A stretch of DNA of 64,000 nucleotides, taken from contig NZ_CP050253.1 in NCBI RefSeq assembly GCF_011745665.1, positions 285,418 to 349,417 on the forward strand, given 5' to 3'. Shown here piece after piece: positions 55,038 to 64,000 of this stretch. The DNA comes from Zophobihabitans entericus. Lineage in GTDB: Bacteria; Pseudomonadota; Gammaproteobacteria; Enterobacterales; Orbaceae. The translations under genes were made by a program, and so were the position numbers. Numbering within the stretch: position 1 is the first letter of the stretch; every line of letters begins with the position of its first letter. The notes under the pieces are model-generated. The model was not told the DNA's origin. It searched no databases and worked only from the letters and a program-made list of their open reading frames with translations.

Positions 55038-56942
55038 TTATTGATCTTTATTTTGACGTTCTTTATTAAGATAGTTTTTCTTTTTCAGATAAACTAAAAG
55101 CATAGAAATTGCAGCTGGTGTAACACCAGAAATACGAGAAGCCTGACCAATTGATGTTGGCTTATGCTGATTAAATTTAGCTACCACTTCATTAGAGAGG
55201 CCTGAGATATCTTCATAACGAATTTGTGTTGGGATCATCGTCTCTTCATTACGACGCTGACGTTCAATTTCTTCTATCTGGCGATCAATATAACCATCAT
55301 ATTTAACCTGAATTTCAACCTGTTCAGCAGCCTGAGGATCAGTTAAACCTGGGGCAAAAGCAGACAGTGAACTCAATGCCAGATAAGTCATTTCCGGACG
55401 TTTAAGCAGTTCTTCACCATTGGCTTCTTTAGAGAGATCTTTACTAAGCACGGCATTGATTTCAGCAATACTTTCAACATGAGGATGAACCCAAATTTGA
55501 CGTAAACGTTGACGTTCAAGTTCAATGGATTCCATTTTTTCACTAAATACCTGCCAGCGATGATCATCAATAAGTCCAAATTTACGACTGATTTCTGTCA
55601 GACGAGCATCAGCATTATCTTCACGCAGCATTAAGCGATATTCAGCGCGAGAGGTAAACATACGATAAGGTTCTTTAGTACCAAGCGTACAAAGATCATC
55701 AACCAGAACACCTAAATAAGCCTGATCACGGGTTGGATACCAGCCTTCCTGTTCATGAGCAAACAGAGCTGCATTAAGACCAGCAAGCAGACCTTGTGCA
55801 GCCGCTTCTTCATAACCTGTCGTACCATTAACCTGACCGGCAAAAAATAGCCCTTTGATCATTTTGCTTTCCAAAGTTTGTTTTAAATCCCTTGGATCAA
55901 AATAATCATATTCAATGGCATAACCAGGTCTGACAATACGGGCATTTTCCAGACCTTTCATCGTTCTGACAAAAGCCAGCTGCGTATCAAAAGGTAAACT
56001 GGTTGAAATACCATTTGGGTAAATTTCATTACTGGTTAAGCCTTCAGGTTCTAAATAAATTTGGTGCGAATTACGATCAGCAAAACGCATAATCTTATCT
56101 TCAATTGACGGGCAATAACGCGGACCAATTCCCTCAATAACCCCTGTATACATAGGACTACGATCTAAACTATTACGAATAATATCGTGGGTATTTTCGT
56201 TAGTAGAGGTCACATAGCATGGAATTTGTCTCGGATGCTCATCCGCACTACCTAAAAATGAGAATACCGGTGCTGGCGTATCACCATATTGTGTGCCAAG
56301 TACTGAAAGATCAATAGATCTGATATCTATTCTTGGTGGTGTTCCTGTTTTTAAACGGCCCATTCTAAACGGGTATTTATGAAATGATTTAGATAAGCCA
56401 ACAGAAGAAGGATCTCCGGTACGACCACCACTGTAATTTTCAAGACCTATATGGATTTTACCATCAAGGAAAGTCCCTGTTGTAATCACCACAGATTTAG
56501 CTTTAAATTTAACACCCATTTGAGTAACAACCCCAAGAATCTGATCATTTTCGATAATCAAATCTTCTACAGATTGTTGAAATAGCATTAAATTTTCCTG
56601 ATTTTCCAGTGCTATTCTGACAGCTTCTCTGTATAGCGATCTATCTGCTTGTGCACGGGTTGCGCGAACAGCAGGTCCTTTACTGGCATTTAAAATTCTA
56701 AACTGGATCCCGGCTTTATCTGTCACTTTAGCCATCAGTCCACCCATGGCATCGATCTCTTTTACCAGATGCCCTTTACCAATACCACCAATGGCTGGAT
56801 TACAAGACATTTGGCCAAGAGTATTGATATTATGGGTTAACAGTAATGTTTTTCTCCCCATTCTTGCTGATGCCATAGCAGCTTCAGTGCCTGCATGACC
56901 ACCACCAACAATAATGACATCAAAAAGATCAGGGTAAAACAT
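55038..56942 (-). CDS. mnmG: tRNA U34 carboxymethylaminomethyl-modifying enzyme MnmG
   Basis: An FAD enzyme that with MnmE builds cmnm5U34 in tRNA. It has 634 residues. The FAD fingerprint [18 protein letters not shown], the [13 protein letters not shown] loop, CYVTSTNE and the [17 protein letters not shown] motif are conserved. Formerly gidA, it normally flanks oriC, which is the case here. Confidence 0.97.
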   Translation of the reverse strand: MFYPDLFDVIIVGGGHAGTEAAMASARMGRKTLLLTHNINTLGQMSCNPAIGGIGKGHLVKEIDAMGGLMAKVTDKAGIQFRILNASKGPAVRATRAQADRSLYREAVRIALENQENLMLFQQSVEDLIIENDQILGVVTQMGVKFKAKSVVITTGTFLDGKIHIGLENYSGGRTGDPSSVGLSKSFHKYPFRMGRLKTGTPPRIDIRSIDLSVLGTQYGDTPAPVFSFLGSADEHPRQIPCYVTSTNENTHDIIRNSLDRSPMYTGVIEGIGPRYCPSIEDKIMRFADRNSHQIYLEPEGLTSNEIYPNGISTSLPFDTQLAFVRTMKGLENARIVRPGYAIEYDYFDPRDLKQTLESKMIKGLFFAGQVNGTTGYEEAAAQGLLAGLNAALFAHEQEGWYPTRDQAYLGVLVDDLCTLGTKEPYRMFTSRAEYRLMLREDNADARLTEISRKFGLIDDHRWQVFSEKMESIELERQRLRQIWVHPHVESIAEINAVLSKDLSKEANGEELLKRPEMTYLALSSLSAFAPGLTDPQAAEQVEIQVKYDGYIDRQIEEIERQRRNEETMIPTQIRYEDISGLSNEVVAKFNQHKPTSIGQASRISGVTPAAISMLLVYLKKKNYLNKERQNKDQ

Positions 56943-57024
56943 AAAAACCTCTAAATAGGATGGATAGATTAAGACTTAAATTTTTCAGGTAGAGATTGTA
57001 CTCGTCTTTTAAAAATCTTCAAAT

Positions 57025-57296
57025 GATCTTGTTTTAAGATCTTTTAATATAAAAAGGATCTTTTTAAATGAATTCTTATTTTTTTTACTATTAAGCTGCC
57101 TGTAATCTGTTGATATCTAATTTTTTCTTATTTAATTCAGGATATTAAGGTCAGTTAAATCCTGTTAATTAATTTTATTAATGTTGTTTATAAATTGGGG
57201 ATATGTAAGGTATTTATCCACAGGTATATTAAAGTATAAAGTTATTCTGTTTGTAATCACAGGTTTTAAGGTCAGTTTACCACAAAGTTATCCACA
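57025..57296. other. oriC: Chromosomal replication origin oriC
   Basis: Next to mnmG lie three AT-rich 13-mers beginning GATCT (57025, 57038, 57057; the first two exactly 13 bp apart) as in the E. coli duplex-unwinding element. An IHF match TATCAACAGATTA lies at 57103-57115 on the minus strand. DnaA boxes are TTATCCACA at 57214-57222 and 57288-57296, with a near-match TTTACCACA at 57276-57284. Order and orientation relative to mnmG match E. coli. Right of it there is no mioC. The whole gap 56943-57364 is non-coding. Confidence 0.9.
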
Positions 57297-57365
57297 AAAA
57301 ATAAGGTTTGATTGCCTGTTATATAGACAAAAAGTAGAAAATAACTACTCTTTTAGTCCATAAAA

Positions 57366-57384
57366 AACCACCTTAACGGTGGCT
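57366..57384 (-). terminator. Rho-independent terminator beyond the frameshifted secreted gene
   Basis: GCCACCG-TTAA-GGTGG stem on the minus strand with six T residues after it. It lies between that gene and oriC and would shield the origin from leftward transcription. Confidence 0.8.
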
Positions 57385-57390
57385 TAAATT

Positions 57391-57751
57391 TTATTTTTGG
57401 TTTGAATTATCAAATTTGTTGTAGCTTTCTTGCATACAAAAATCAAAGTAGGAATTTTCAATATCATCACCATTATATGAATAAACAAAGCTTATCACTG
57501 GTTTCATGAGTTCTTGTTGCTGCGTTGAATTAAGCGTATTTAATAACTGACTTTCTGTACTTCCTTTGTTTTTAGCTGCATATATAAGGAACAATTCTGT
57601 CAGTTTGATAACACATATAAGCATCTATTTGAGCCTGCTTATAAATAGCTGCATTCATAACCGAGCTATACATATCAATTGAAGTGTTTTCATTTTCAGC
57701 ACTAATGGCATAAAAAGGGATTAGAAATAAGGCAAGAGAAAGTTTTTTCAT
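57391..57751 (-). pseudogene. Small secreted protein with a dinucleotide frameshift
   Basis: The frame from the ATG at 57751 encodes a signal peptide (MKKLSLALFLIPFYAISA) and about 40 more residues, then stops at RIVPYICS. The downstream part (YAAKNKGSTESQLLNTL... to 57391) is open in another frame. The break is at a short TATATA run: adding one TA joins the two into a 120-residue protein with two Cys (YMC and FDFC). The family is not recognised. It may be decayed, slippage-controlled, or a sequencing error. Confidence 0.55.
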
Positions 57752-57770
57752 AGTGATGATTTGTTAAATA

Positions 57771-57799
57771 CAGGATGATGAAATAGTATCATCATCCTG
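57771..57799 (-). terminator. Hairpin terminator after polA
   Basis: An 11-bp perfect stem CAGGATGATGA/TCATCATCCTG with a seven-base loop, 30 bp past the polA stop, with a weak T run. Confidence 0.6.
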
Positions 57800-57828
57800 G
57801 TTAACGTCCAAATTTATGGTGTAGAAAA

Positions 57829-60636
57829 TTAGTGGGCTTCATCCCAGTTATCACCAATTCCGGCATCGACTTTTAAAGGGGTAGAGAGTTTAAAGCAGTT
57901 TTCCATTTTGTCTTTGATTTCTTTAGATATTTGTTCAACCAGTGACTCTTTTACTTCAAAAACCAGCTCATCGTGTACCTGCATGATCATACGGATATCG
58001 TCGTTATTTCTCTGTTCTATCCATTTATTAATATCAATCATGGCTGTTTTTATGATATCTGCTGCAGTACCTTGCATTGGTGCGTTAATAGCTGCCCGTT
58101 CAGCGCCTTTTCTTTCAATAGCACTGCTTGATTTTATGCTTGGCAGATATAAGCGACGACCAGATACTGTTTCAACATAACCTTGTTCTGTTGCCAGTTG
58201 TCTGGTTTCTTCCATATAAGTTTGGATTCCCGGGTAGCGTTCAAAGTATCGGTCGATATAGAATTGTGCTTCTTTACGTGCAATTCCCAGTTGTCTGGCC
58301 AGCCCAAAGGCACTCATACCATAAATGAGTCCAAAGTTAACGGCTTTAGCATTACGGCGTTGTTCAGATGTGACTGTATCTTCCGGTATTCCCAGTGTTT
58401 CCGCTGCAGTTACGCGATGAATATCCTTACCTTGTTCAAAAGCTGCCAGCAAGCCTTTATCTTTAGACAGATGTGCCATAATACGCAGCTCAATTTGTGA
58501 ATAGTCGGCAGAGATGATCTTATATCCTTTTGGTGCGATAAAAGCCTGACGAATTTTACGACCTTCTTCATTCCTGACCGGGATATTTTGTAAGTTAGGA
58601 TCGCTCGAAGAGAGGCGTCCGGTAATTGTACCGGTTTGATTATAACTAGTATGAATACGGTGATCTTTAGGGCTTACCATTAATGGTAATTTATCTGTAT
58701 AAGTATTTTTTAACTTAGCTAAGCCACGATATTTTAAAATAATTTTCGGTAATTCAAAGTCATGAGCTAACTCAGTTAATACCTCTTCATTGGTAGAAGG
58801 ATCGCCTTTAGGTGTTTTTTTAATTACTGGAAGACTTAACTTTTCAAATAAGATTTTTTGTAACTGTTTTGGTGAAGCCGGATTAAATTCTTCACCTGCC
58901 AGAAGGTACATCTCTTCTTCTAATTGCTTAAGTTTTTCAGCCAGCTCAGCGGAGTATTCAATCAGAAGTTCTTTGTTAATCAGTACACCTGTGGTTTCCA
59001 TTTTAGATAATACTTCAACCAGTGGCATTTCTATATTGGTAAAGATATCAGCCAGTTTACTGTCAGCTTTAAGCTGCTGCCACATACTATGATGCAGCTG
59101 TAATGTTACATCAGCATCTTCTGCAGCGTATTTGCTGACTTCTTCAATTTCTATTTCATCAATTGAGAACTGTTGATTACCTTTTTTGGTGAGTTCAGTA
59201 TAAGTAATGGTTTGATGATTAAGATGTTTAAGTGCTAAGGTATCCATATCATGGCGGTTATTACTATTTAATATGTAAGACTCAAGCATAGTGTCATAAG
59301 TCAGGCCTTTAACAATCACTCCATATTGCGCCAGAACATTGCAATCAAATTTTAAATTTTGGCCTATTTTTTTGATCTTCTCATTTTCCATAATAGGTTT
59401 AATTTTTGCTATTACTTCACCAAGTGGTAGCTGATCAGGGACCCCTAAATAAAAATGATTAACTGGCAGGTAGGCAGCTTTACCCGGTTCAATACAAAAT
59501 GATAGTCCAATCAGTAAAGTATCCGTACTATTTAAGCTGTTAGTTTCTGTGTCAAAAGCAAACTGCTCTGCTTTAGCTAGTTGATCTAACCATTTATCCA
59601 ACTCTTTATGGGTTAAAATAGTTTCATAACCTTGTTCAACTTTAATCATGCTGTGTTTAACAGTAGATTCAGGTTGGTGATGAGTTACATTATTTTTAGC
59701 TGGTTGCGCAGCTACTGGTGCTGGTGGCTCTGCACCATCACCATTCAGATTGATAAATTTATTATTATTGATATCAGCGATCCAGCGATTAAATCCATAA
59801 TAAGCAAACAATTCACTTAGTTGACTCATATCCGGCACTTTTGGCTGAAGTTGCTCAGCTGTAATATCCAGTTCAATATCTGTCTTTATTGTTGCCAGTT
59901 TATAAGAGAGCATTGCTTCATCTTTATTAGTCAGTAATTTTTCTTTTAAGGATTTGGCACCGCGGATAGACAGATTAGCTACTTCATCAATATTTTCATA
60001 AATACTTTTCAAACCCGGTAGTGCACTGAGTAAAGCTGAGGCGGTTTTTTCGCCAATACCAGGTACGCCCGGAATATTATCTGATTTATCACCCATCAAG
60101 GCCAGGAAATCGATGATAAGTTCTGGTGGCACGCCAAATTTATCGACTACACCTTGTGGAGTCAGTACTGAATTAGTCATGGTATTGATTAGAGTAATTT
60201 TGTCAGATACCAGCTGTGCCATATCTTTATCACCGGTACTGATAAGTACATCAATACCTCTTTGTTCACAGTGTAATGCGATAGTACCAATAACATCATC
60301 TGCCTCAACACCTTCAATACAAAAGAGTGGTAGACCCATAGCAGTTATTATTTTATGAATAGGTTCAACCTGTAGAATAAGATCGTCAGGCATTGCTTCA
60401 CGCGTTGCTTTATATTCTTTGTAAAGCTCATTTCTAAATGAACCACCTTTAGCATCAAAGACAACGGCAATATGTTTAGGTTTATATTGATTGATTAAAC
60501 TTCTTAGCATATTGATAACGCCGAAGATAGCACCAGTTGGTTCACCTTTAGAGTTAGTCAGTGGAGGGCAGGCAAAGAATGCACGGTAAAGATAAGATGA
60601 ACCGTCGATCAGAATAATAGGGGAAGAATCTTTCAT
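57829..60636 (-). CDS. polA: DNA polymerase I
   Basis: A repair and Okazaki-fragment polymerase of 935 residues with three modules. The 5' nuclease is about 1-300 (DGSSYLYRAF, LMGDKSDNIPGVPGIGEKTA). The proofreading domain is about 320-520 (FDTETNSL with both acids, YAAEDADVTLQL). The polymerase is about 530-935 (DYSQIELRIMAHLS, NFGLIYGMSAFGLARQL, QVHDELVFEV). The ATG at 60636 (MKDSSPIILIDGSS) matches the family; the frame to 60681 does not. Proofreading residues are intact. Confidence 0.97.
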   Translation of the reverse strand: MKDSSPIILIDGSSYLYRAFFACPPLTNSKGEPTGAIFGVINMLRSLINQYKPKHIAVVFDAKGGSFRNELYKEYKATREAMPDDLILQVEPIHKIITAMGLPLFCIEGVEADDVIGTIALHCEQRGIDVLISTGDKDMAQLVSDKITLINTMTNSVLTPQGVVDKFGVPPELIIDFLALMGDKSDNIPGVPGIGEKTASALLSALPGLKSIYENIDEVANLSIRGAKSLKEKLLTNKDEAMLSYKLATIKTDIELDITAEQLQPKVPDMSQLSELFAYYGFNRWIADINNNKFINLNGDGAEPPAPVAAQPAKNNVTHHQPESTVKHSMIKVEQGYETILTHKELDKWLDQLAKAEQFAFDTETNSLNSTDTLLIGLSFCIEPGKAAYLPVNHFYLGVPDQLPLGEVIAKIKPIMENEKIKKIGQNLKFDCNVLAQYGVIVKGLTYDTMLESYILNSNNRHDMDTLALKHLNHQTITYTELTKKGNQQFSIDEIEIEEVSKYAAEDADVTLQLHHSMWQQLKADSKLADIFTNIEMPLVEVLSKMETTGVLINKELLIEYSAELAEKLKQLEEEMYLLAGEEFNPASPKQLQKILFEKLSLPVIKKTPKGDPSTNEEVLTELAHDFELPKIILKYRGLAKLKNTYTDKLPLMVSPKDHRIHTSYNQTGTITGRLSSSDPNLQNIPVRNEEGRKIRQAFIAPKGYKIISADYSQIELRIMAHLSKDKGLLAAFEQGKDIHRVTAAETLGIPEDTVTSEQRRNAKAVNFGLIYGMSAFGLARQLGIARKEAQFYIDRYFERYPGIQTYMEETRQLATEQGYVETVSGRRLYLPSIKSSSAIERKGAERAAINAPMQGTAADIIKTAMIDINKWIEQRNNDDIRMIMQVHDELVFEVKESLVEQISKEIKDKMENCFKLSTPLKVDAGIGDNWDEAH

Positions 60637-60680
60637 AGAATTTTCACTTCTTTTTAATAAGTTGAAAATAGGATAAAGCA

Positions 60681-60704
60681 AAAACGCACTTAATGTGCGT
60701 TTTT
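60681..60704 (-). terminator. Rho-independent terminator after dsbA
   Basis: AAAACGCAC/GTGCGTTTT stem with a five-base loop and a T run, 15 bp from the dsbA stop. It ends that transcript just before polA. Confidence 0.8.
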
Positions 60705-60718
60705 ATAGAGAAAATTAT

Positions 60719-61360
60719 TTATTTTTGCTCGACGAGATAATTAATTACCCGAACATAGTCTTTCATAATGGCTTCATTGGAAGAAGCATCTAGACCACGC
60801 TGATTTATTGCATACTTACCATTAACAAATAGTGTTGGAATAGAGGCTGGTTTTAATTCACTAATTGCTGTTGCCTGCTGAGCCATAAACATTTTAGCGG
60901 GTAAACTATTTTTGGTTTTATTGTACTCTTCTTCTGACACACCAAGTTTTACGAATACGTTTATGATATCGTCAGCTGATTTGATTGAACGCTCTTTGTG
61001 AATAGCGTTATACATAGCATCAGAAAATTTATCCTGAATATTAAGGATATTTGCTACAGCCCAACCTTCAGAGAGTGCAGCACCATTAGCACCAAAGCTT
61101 TCTAAGTTATATTTTTTGAAAACCACACCTTCAGGCAGGCTTTCTTTGATCAGTTCTGCACCTTTAACTTGTGTATCAAAGATATAACATGCACTACAGT
61201 TAAATGAGAAAATCTCAACCACTTCTTTTTGTGGAGAAGGGAATTTTTGTAATACAAAGTATTGTTTACCATCTTCAATGGGTGCGCCTGCAGCACTGTC
61301 TGCTGCATAACTGACGACTGAAAATAGTAATGCACCAATAAATACCATTAATTTTTTCAT
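60719..61360 (-). CDS. dsbA: Periplasmic thiol:disulfide interchange protein DsbA, CSAC active site
   Basis: Introduces disulfides into exported proteins. It has 213 residues with a signal peptide (MKKLMVFIGALLFSVVSYA). The thioredoxin-fold active site is Cys55-Ser-Ala-Cys58 in FNCSACYIF rather than CPHC, so the redox-tuning His is Ala. The cis-Pro loop is ASIPTLFVNGKYAI. The helical insert matches DsbA. The ATG at 61360 has AGAGGAT upstream. In E. coli srkA precedes dsbA; here yihD does directly. Confidence 0.9.
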   Translation of the reverse strand: MKKLMVFIGALLFSVVSYAADSAAGAPIEDGKQYFVLQKFPSPQKEVVEIFSFNCSACYIFDTQVKGAELIKESLPEGVVFKKYNLESFGANGAALSEGWAVANILNIQDKFSDAMYNAIHKERSIKSADDIINVFVKLGVSEEEYNKTKNSLPAKMFMAQQATAISELKPASIPTLFVNGKYAINQRGLDASSNEAIMKDYVRVINYLVEQK

Positions 61361-61406
61361 CATAATCCTCTTTTGTATTGAATATACAGTTCCGTGTATA
61401 TATTAA

Positions 61407-61676
61407 TTAATCTTTTAAAATTCCGCGAGCTCTAAGTAACGCAGTTTTAAAATCTTCTTCATAATCTTTTTTCAGACCTGGAATTGCTTCCGTCTTGTCT
61501 GTACCACGCATTTTCAGGTGATAAATTAAAATTTCATCACTCAAATCAGCCAGATTACCCTCATAGCCCGCTTCCTGAGCCAGCTTTTGTAAAAATTGTA
61601 CCAGATTTAAATCACTGTCTTGTTGCCAGGCAGGTAAAATCAGTTCCATCAATTCATTGACACGATGACATTTCAT
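61407..61676 (-). CDS. yihD: YihD family protein (DUF1040)
   Basis: An 89-residue soluble protein, the same length as E. coli YihD, with [20 protein letters not shown] and [17 protein letters not shown]. The function is unknown in the family. It lies 46 bp upstream of dsbA and divergent from mobA, as in E. coli apart from the missing srkA. Confidence 0.95.
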   Translation of the reverse strand: MKCHRVNELMELILPAWQQDSDLNLVQFLQKLAQEAGYEGNLADLSDEILIYHLKMRGTDKTEAIPGLKKDYEEDFKTALLRARGILKD

Positions 61677-61757
61677 TATCTATTATCCGATTAATTTACT
61701 ATGGTTTATTATAGTAATCATATTTTGTTTTTTATCAATAATAGTGAGTGAATAATT

Positions 61758-62336
61758 ATGCTAAAACCACCAATTACAGCGATAATTTTAGCTGGAGGTA
61801 AAGGTACCAGAATGGGTGGTCAGGATAAAGGCTTGATGATGCTTAAAAATCGTCCGGTTTATCTACACATTATTGATAAATTACAACCGCAAGTAAGTAG
61901 CATCATGATCAATGCTAATCGCAATCAGGATATTTATTGCCAGTCAGGTTATCCGGTTTTTGCCGATTTAATGGCTGATTATCAGGGACCTCTGGCTGGT
62001 ATTTATAGCGGACTTTATTATGCTAAAACTGATTGGGTACTCTTTGTCAGTTGTGACACACCATTTTTACCCACTAATTTAGTAGACAAATTGTGGCAAC
62101 AAATGGGTAAGCATAAAATAGCTTATGTTTATGATGGTGAACGTAATCACCCAACATTAATGTTAATTAATAAGTCACAAATCACGGATTTAAAAAATTA
62201 TCTGGATAATAATGACAGAAAGCTACAGATCTTTTTAGCGGGTCAGGATAGTATTGCGGTAGATTTTAGTGAGCAAAAATTAAGTTTTACCAATATTAAT
62301 ACTCAAGAAGAACTAGATTACTGGAATAAACAATAA
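61758..62336 (+). CDS. mobA: Molybdenum cofactor guanylyltransferase
   Basis: Attaches GMP to molybdopterin, giving the bis-MGD cofactor. It has 192 residues. The nucleotide-binding motif ILAGGKGTRMGGQDKGLM, the YQGPLAG loop and VSCDTPFLP are conserved. One base separates its stop from mobB. It implies at least one bis-MGD molybdoenzyme in the genome. Confidence 0.95.
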   Translation: MLKPPITAIILAGGKGTRMGGQDKGLMMLKNRPVYLHIIDKLQPQVSSIMINANRNQDIYCQSGYPVFADLMADYQGPLAGIYSGLYYAKTDWVLFVSCDTPFLPTNLVDKLWQQMGKHKIAYVYDGERNHPTLMLINKSQITDLKNYLDNNDRKLQIFLAGQDSIAVDFSEQKLSFTNINTQEELDYWNKQ

Positions 62337-62337
62337 A

Positions 62338-62823
62338 ATGAAATTACTCGGTATTAGTGGTTATAGCGGCTCAGGCAAAACAACACTACTTACTCAATTG
62401 ATCCCGCTGTTAAAACAGGAAGGGCTTAGTGTGGCATTAATCAAACATTCTCATCACAATATGGACATTGATGTTCCCGGTAAAGATAGTTATGAACTGC
62501 GTAAAGCAGGTGCTGATCAGGTGATTGTTGCATGTGATAAACGCTGGGCCATGATAGCAGAAACTGAAAGTAAGCCAGTGTCATTGGCTGAACTGGCTGA
62601 AAAATTTTCTGATGTCGATCTTGTACTTGTCGAAGGTTTTAAAGACGAACCTATTGATAAAATTATTTGTCACCGTGCAGCAACGGGTAAAAACCCTTAT
62701 GTGGATGATAAAACACTGGCTTTTGCGACAGATATTTTCCTCAATATTCCTCTGCCGCTGTTTGAAATTAATGACTATCAGGCAATTAAGAATTTTATTC
62801 TTGAATGGTATCACGTAAAGTAG
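62338..62823 (+). CDS. mobB: Molybdopterin-guanine dinucleotide adaptor MobB
   Basis: A GTP-binding accessory protein of MobA. It has 161 residues with the P-loop GYSGSGKTTLL, the switch KHSHHNMDIDVPGKDSYELRKAGA and VLVEGFKDE. It is coupled to mobA (one-base gap). In E. coli the order is mobA-mobB on the other side of yihD, matching this arrangement. Confidence 0.94.
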   Translation: MKLLGISGYSGSGKTTLLTQLIPLLKQEGLSVALIKHSHHNMDIDVPGKDSYELRKAGADQVIVACDKRWAMIAETESKPVSLAELAEKFSDVDLVLVEGFKDEPIDKIICHRAATGKNPYVDDKTLAFATDIFLNIPLPLFEINDYQAIKNFILEWYHVK

Positions 62824-62881
62824 ATTATTAACCTAATTTAACTCTTATCTTTTTTCACAGCTAATTTAGAACATAATTCTA

Positions 62882-63580
62882 TTATTTTTTAAACTTTTCA
62901 ATTAATGTATCCACAAATTCCGGAACGACTTTACTCGCTGGACCATAAATCTTTTGATCAAATAAGTTATTACCAAGGCTGGGTTCTAAATTGAGTTCAA
63001 TTGTCTTTACGTTATGTTGTCTGGCAAATTGCACAAATCCGGCTGCCGGATAAACATTGCCAGATGTACCAATAGAGATAAAATAATCAGCACGTGCTAA
63101 GGCATCATAAATATAAGACATATCCAAGGGAATTTCACCAAACCAGACGATATGGGGACGAAGATACTTGTTCCTGGTGTAATCCACATCATAATCACAA
63201 AATATCACTTCGTTAGTCATCTCATTACGGATTTTCAGTAACTCTCCATGCATATGAATAATTTGTGTTGTTCCCGCTTTTTCGTGCAAGTTATCGACAT
63301 TTTGTGTTACAACTAACACATTATCCTGACCTAATTGCTGTTCTAGCTGAGCTACAGCAAAATGTGCGGCATTGGGCTGAACCTGAGGATCATTCAGTTT
63401 ACGACGCAACATATTATAAAATTCATGTACCTTAATTGGATCGCGCTGATAACCTTCATAAGTGGCGACTTCATTAACGTCATGCCCTTCCCATAAGCCG
63501 TTTTGGGCCCTAAAGGTAGACAAGCCAGATTCTGCAGAAATACCGGCGCCAGTTAAAATAACAATAAAAGGTTTTTTCAT
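62882..63580 (-). CDS. cobB: Sirtuin-type NAD-dependent deacylase CobB, zinc ribbon lost
   Basis: A Sir2-family lysine deacylase of 232 residues. NAD-binding and catalytic motifs are present: LTGAGISAESGLSTFR, VTQNVDNLH, HMHGE (catalytic His) and GTSGNVYPAAGF. The zinc module is reduced: between HMHGELLKIR and LRPHIVWFGE there is a single Cys where the family has four. The desuccinylase YxxR motif reads YNML, so Arg is lost. The enzyme may still deacetylate, but its stability and specificity are likely changed. Confidence 0.88.
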   Translation of the reverse strand: MKKPFIVILTGAGISAESGLSTFRAQNGLWEGHDVNEVATYEGYQRDPIKVHEFYNMLRRKLNDPQVQPNAAHFAVAQLEQQLGQDNVLVVTQNVDNLHEKAGTTQIIHMHGELLKIRNEMTNEVIFCDYDVDYTRNKYLRPHIVWFGEIPLDMSYIYDALARADYFISIGTSGNVYPAAGFVQFARQHNVKTIELNLEPSLGNNLFDQKIYGPASKVVPEFVDTLIEKFKK

Positions 63581-63701
63581 GATTTTATCTCTGCTTTTAA
63601 TTTGTTAGTGCAAATATTATCTTATCATAAATATTTGTTCATAAATCAGACAAAGATTTATGTATAATGATGATATCAATTCTCAAGCTAATGAGGTCAG
63701 G

Positions 63702-64000
63702 ATGGATACCGTTTATCTGTTAAAAGTTATCCTTTATTTCTTCTTGTATAGCGTGATTGGTTGGATTTCTGAAGTTATCTACTGTTCTGTTATTGATAAA
63801 AAATTGGTCAATCGGGGGTTTTTGTTTGGCCCTTACTGCCCCATTTATGGTTTTGGTTCACTGATTATTTTAAAGCTATTACTGCCCATTGATCTGTTTC
63901 CAGTACTGTTGTTCTTTAGTGCCATTATTGCCTGTACGTTGCTTGAATATGTCACTAGTGTAGTAATGGAAAAACTCTTCAATATGCGCTGGTGGGATTA
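63702..64000 (+). CDS. CmpB-type putative ABC transporter membrane protein, partial
   Basis: Runs off the right edge after about 99 residues. Hydrophobic helices and the pattern YSVIGWISEVIYCSV, VNRGFLFGPYCPIYGFGS, TLLEYVTSVVMEKLF and MRWWD match the ABC_trans_CmpB (putative ABC-transporter type IV) family of small membrane proteins of unclear function. The ATG at 63702 follows GAGGTCAGG. A TATAAT at 63663-63668 is a candidate -10. Confidence 0.75.
   Translation, partial: MDTVYLLKVILYFFLYSVIGWISEVIYCSVIDKKLVNRGFLFGPYCPIYGFGSLIILKLLLPIDLFPVLLFFSAIIACTLLEYVTSVVMEKLFNMRWWD

Noticed and set aside
57181-57363. 60-codon frame to the right of mnmG
   Set aside because: It covers the DnaA boxes of oriC, has no ribosome site and its composition is that of AT-rich non-coding DNA.

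Overview
The window is an AT-rich gammaproteobacterial chromosome segment. Its proteins are close to Enterobacterales orthologues (PtsI, MetH, FrwA/PtsA, PflD, Pgi) with some Pasteurellales-like features, such as the UraA family type. This mixture, the small gene set around oriC and the heavy PTS content fit an Orbaceae-type gut symbiont (Gilliamella/Frischella/Orbus group). That placement is an inference from remembered orthologues and was not searched.

Layout. 1-4.5 kb: the end of ptsH, then ptsI-crr, and pgi facing them. 4.6-10.7 kb: bolA, a secreted unknown, metH and metA, with a five-unit MetJ operator before metA. 11-23.2 kb: a rearranged frw/pfl cluster (frwD, yijO, ptsA, frwC-frwB-pflD-pflC) followed by dhaK-dhaL. 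23.4-24.7 kb: yccJ and a DUF1266 gene. 24.9-32.0 kb: an eight-gene leftward catabolic operon (galactitol-type EIIA-EIIB-EIIC, PRD regulator, class II aldolase, second DhaK, second DhaL, stand-alone HPr). 32.6-35.6 kb: fabZ-lpxA-lpxB-rnhB. 35.8-38.6 kb: fkpA-tusD-tusC facing dxr. 38.9-48.0 kb: rpsB-tsf-pyrH-frr flanked by three paralogous secreted surface proteins. 48.1-54.3 kb: def, dprA, tsaC, a HAD phosphatase, hda, uraA and upp. 54.4-57.3 kb: rsmG, mnmG and a recognisable oriC (three GATCT 13-mers, an IHF site, DnaA boxes). 57.4-64.0 kb: a frameshifted secreted protein, polA, dsbA, yihD, mobAB, cobB and the start of a CmpB-type membrane protein.

How it works together. Much of the window is PTS-fed carbon metabolism: general EI/IIAGlc, a fused HPr-EI-EIIA (PtsA) with fructose-like FrwBCD, a glycyl-radical enzyme with its activase, and two dihydroxyacetone-kinase modules. 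The two DhaK-containing transcription units carry an almost identical 19-nt dyad upstream, which suggests one shared regulator. No DhaM phosphotransfer subunit is visible.

Most notable structures not explained by ordinary genes: (1) a dispersed intergenic repeat whose 73-nt core occurs three times with compensatory base changes in a long stem and an almost invariant loop, joined to REP-like palindromes; (2) two leader peptides (start MSN-x-WQ) that overlap by exactly 10 nt the starts of two duplicated adhesin-like genes, inside a duplicated ~330-bp leader; (3) the shared DhaK operator. There are also several atypical proteins: UraA lacking about two membrane helices, a DsbA with CSAC, a CobB without its zinc cysteines, and TusDC without an adjacent TusB.
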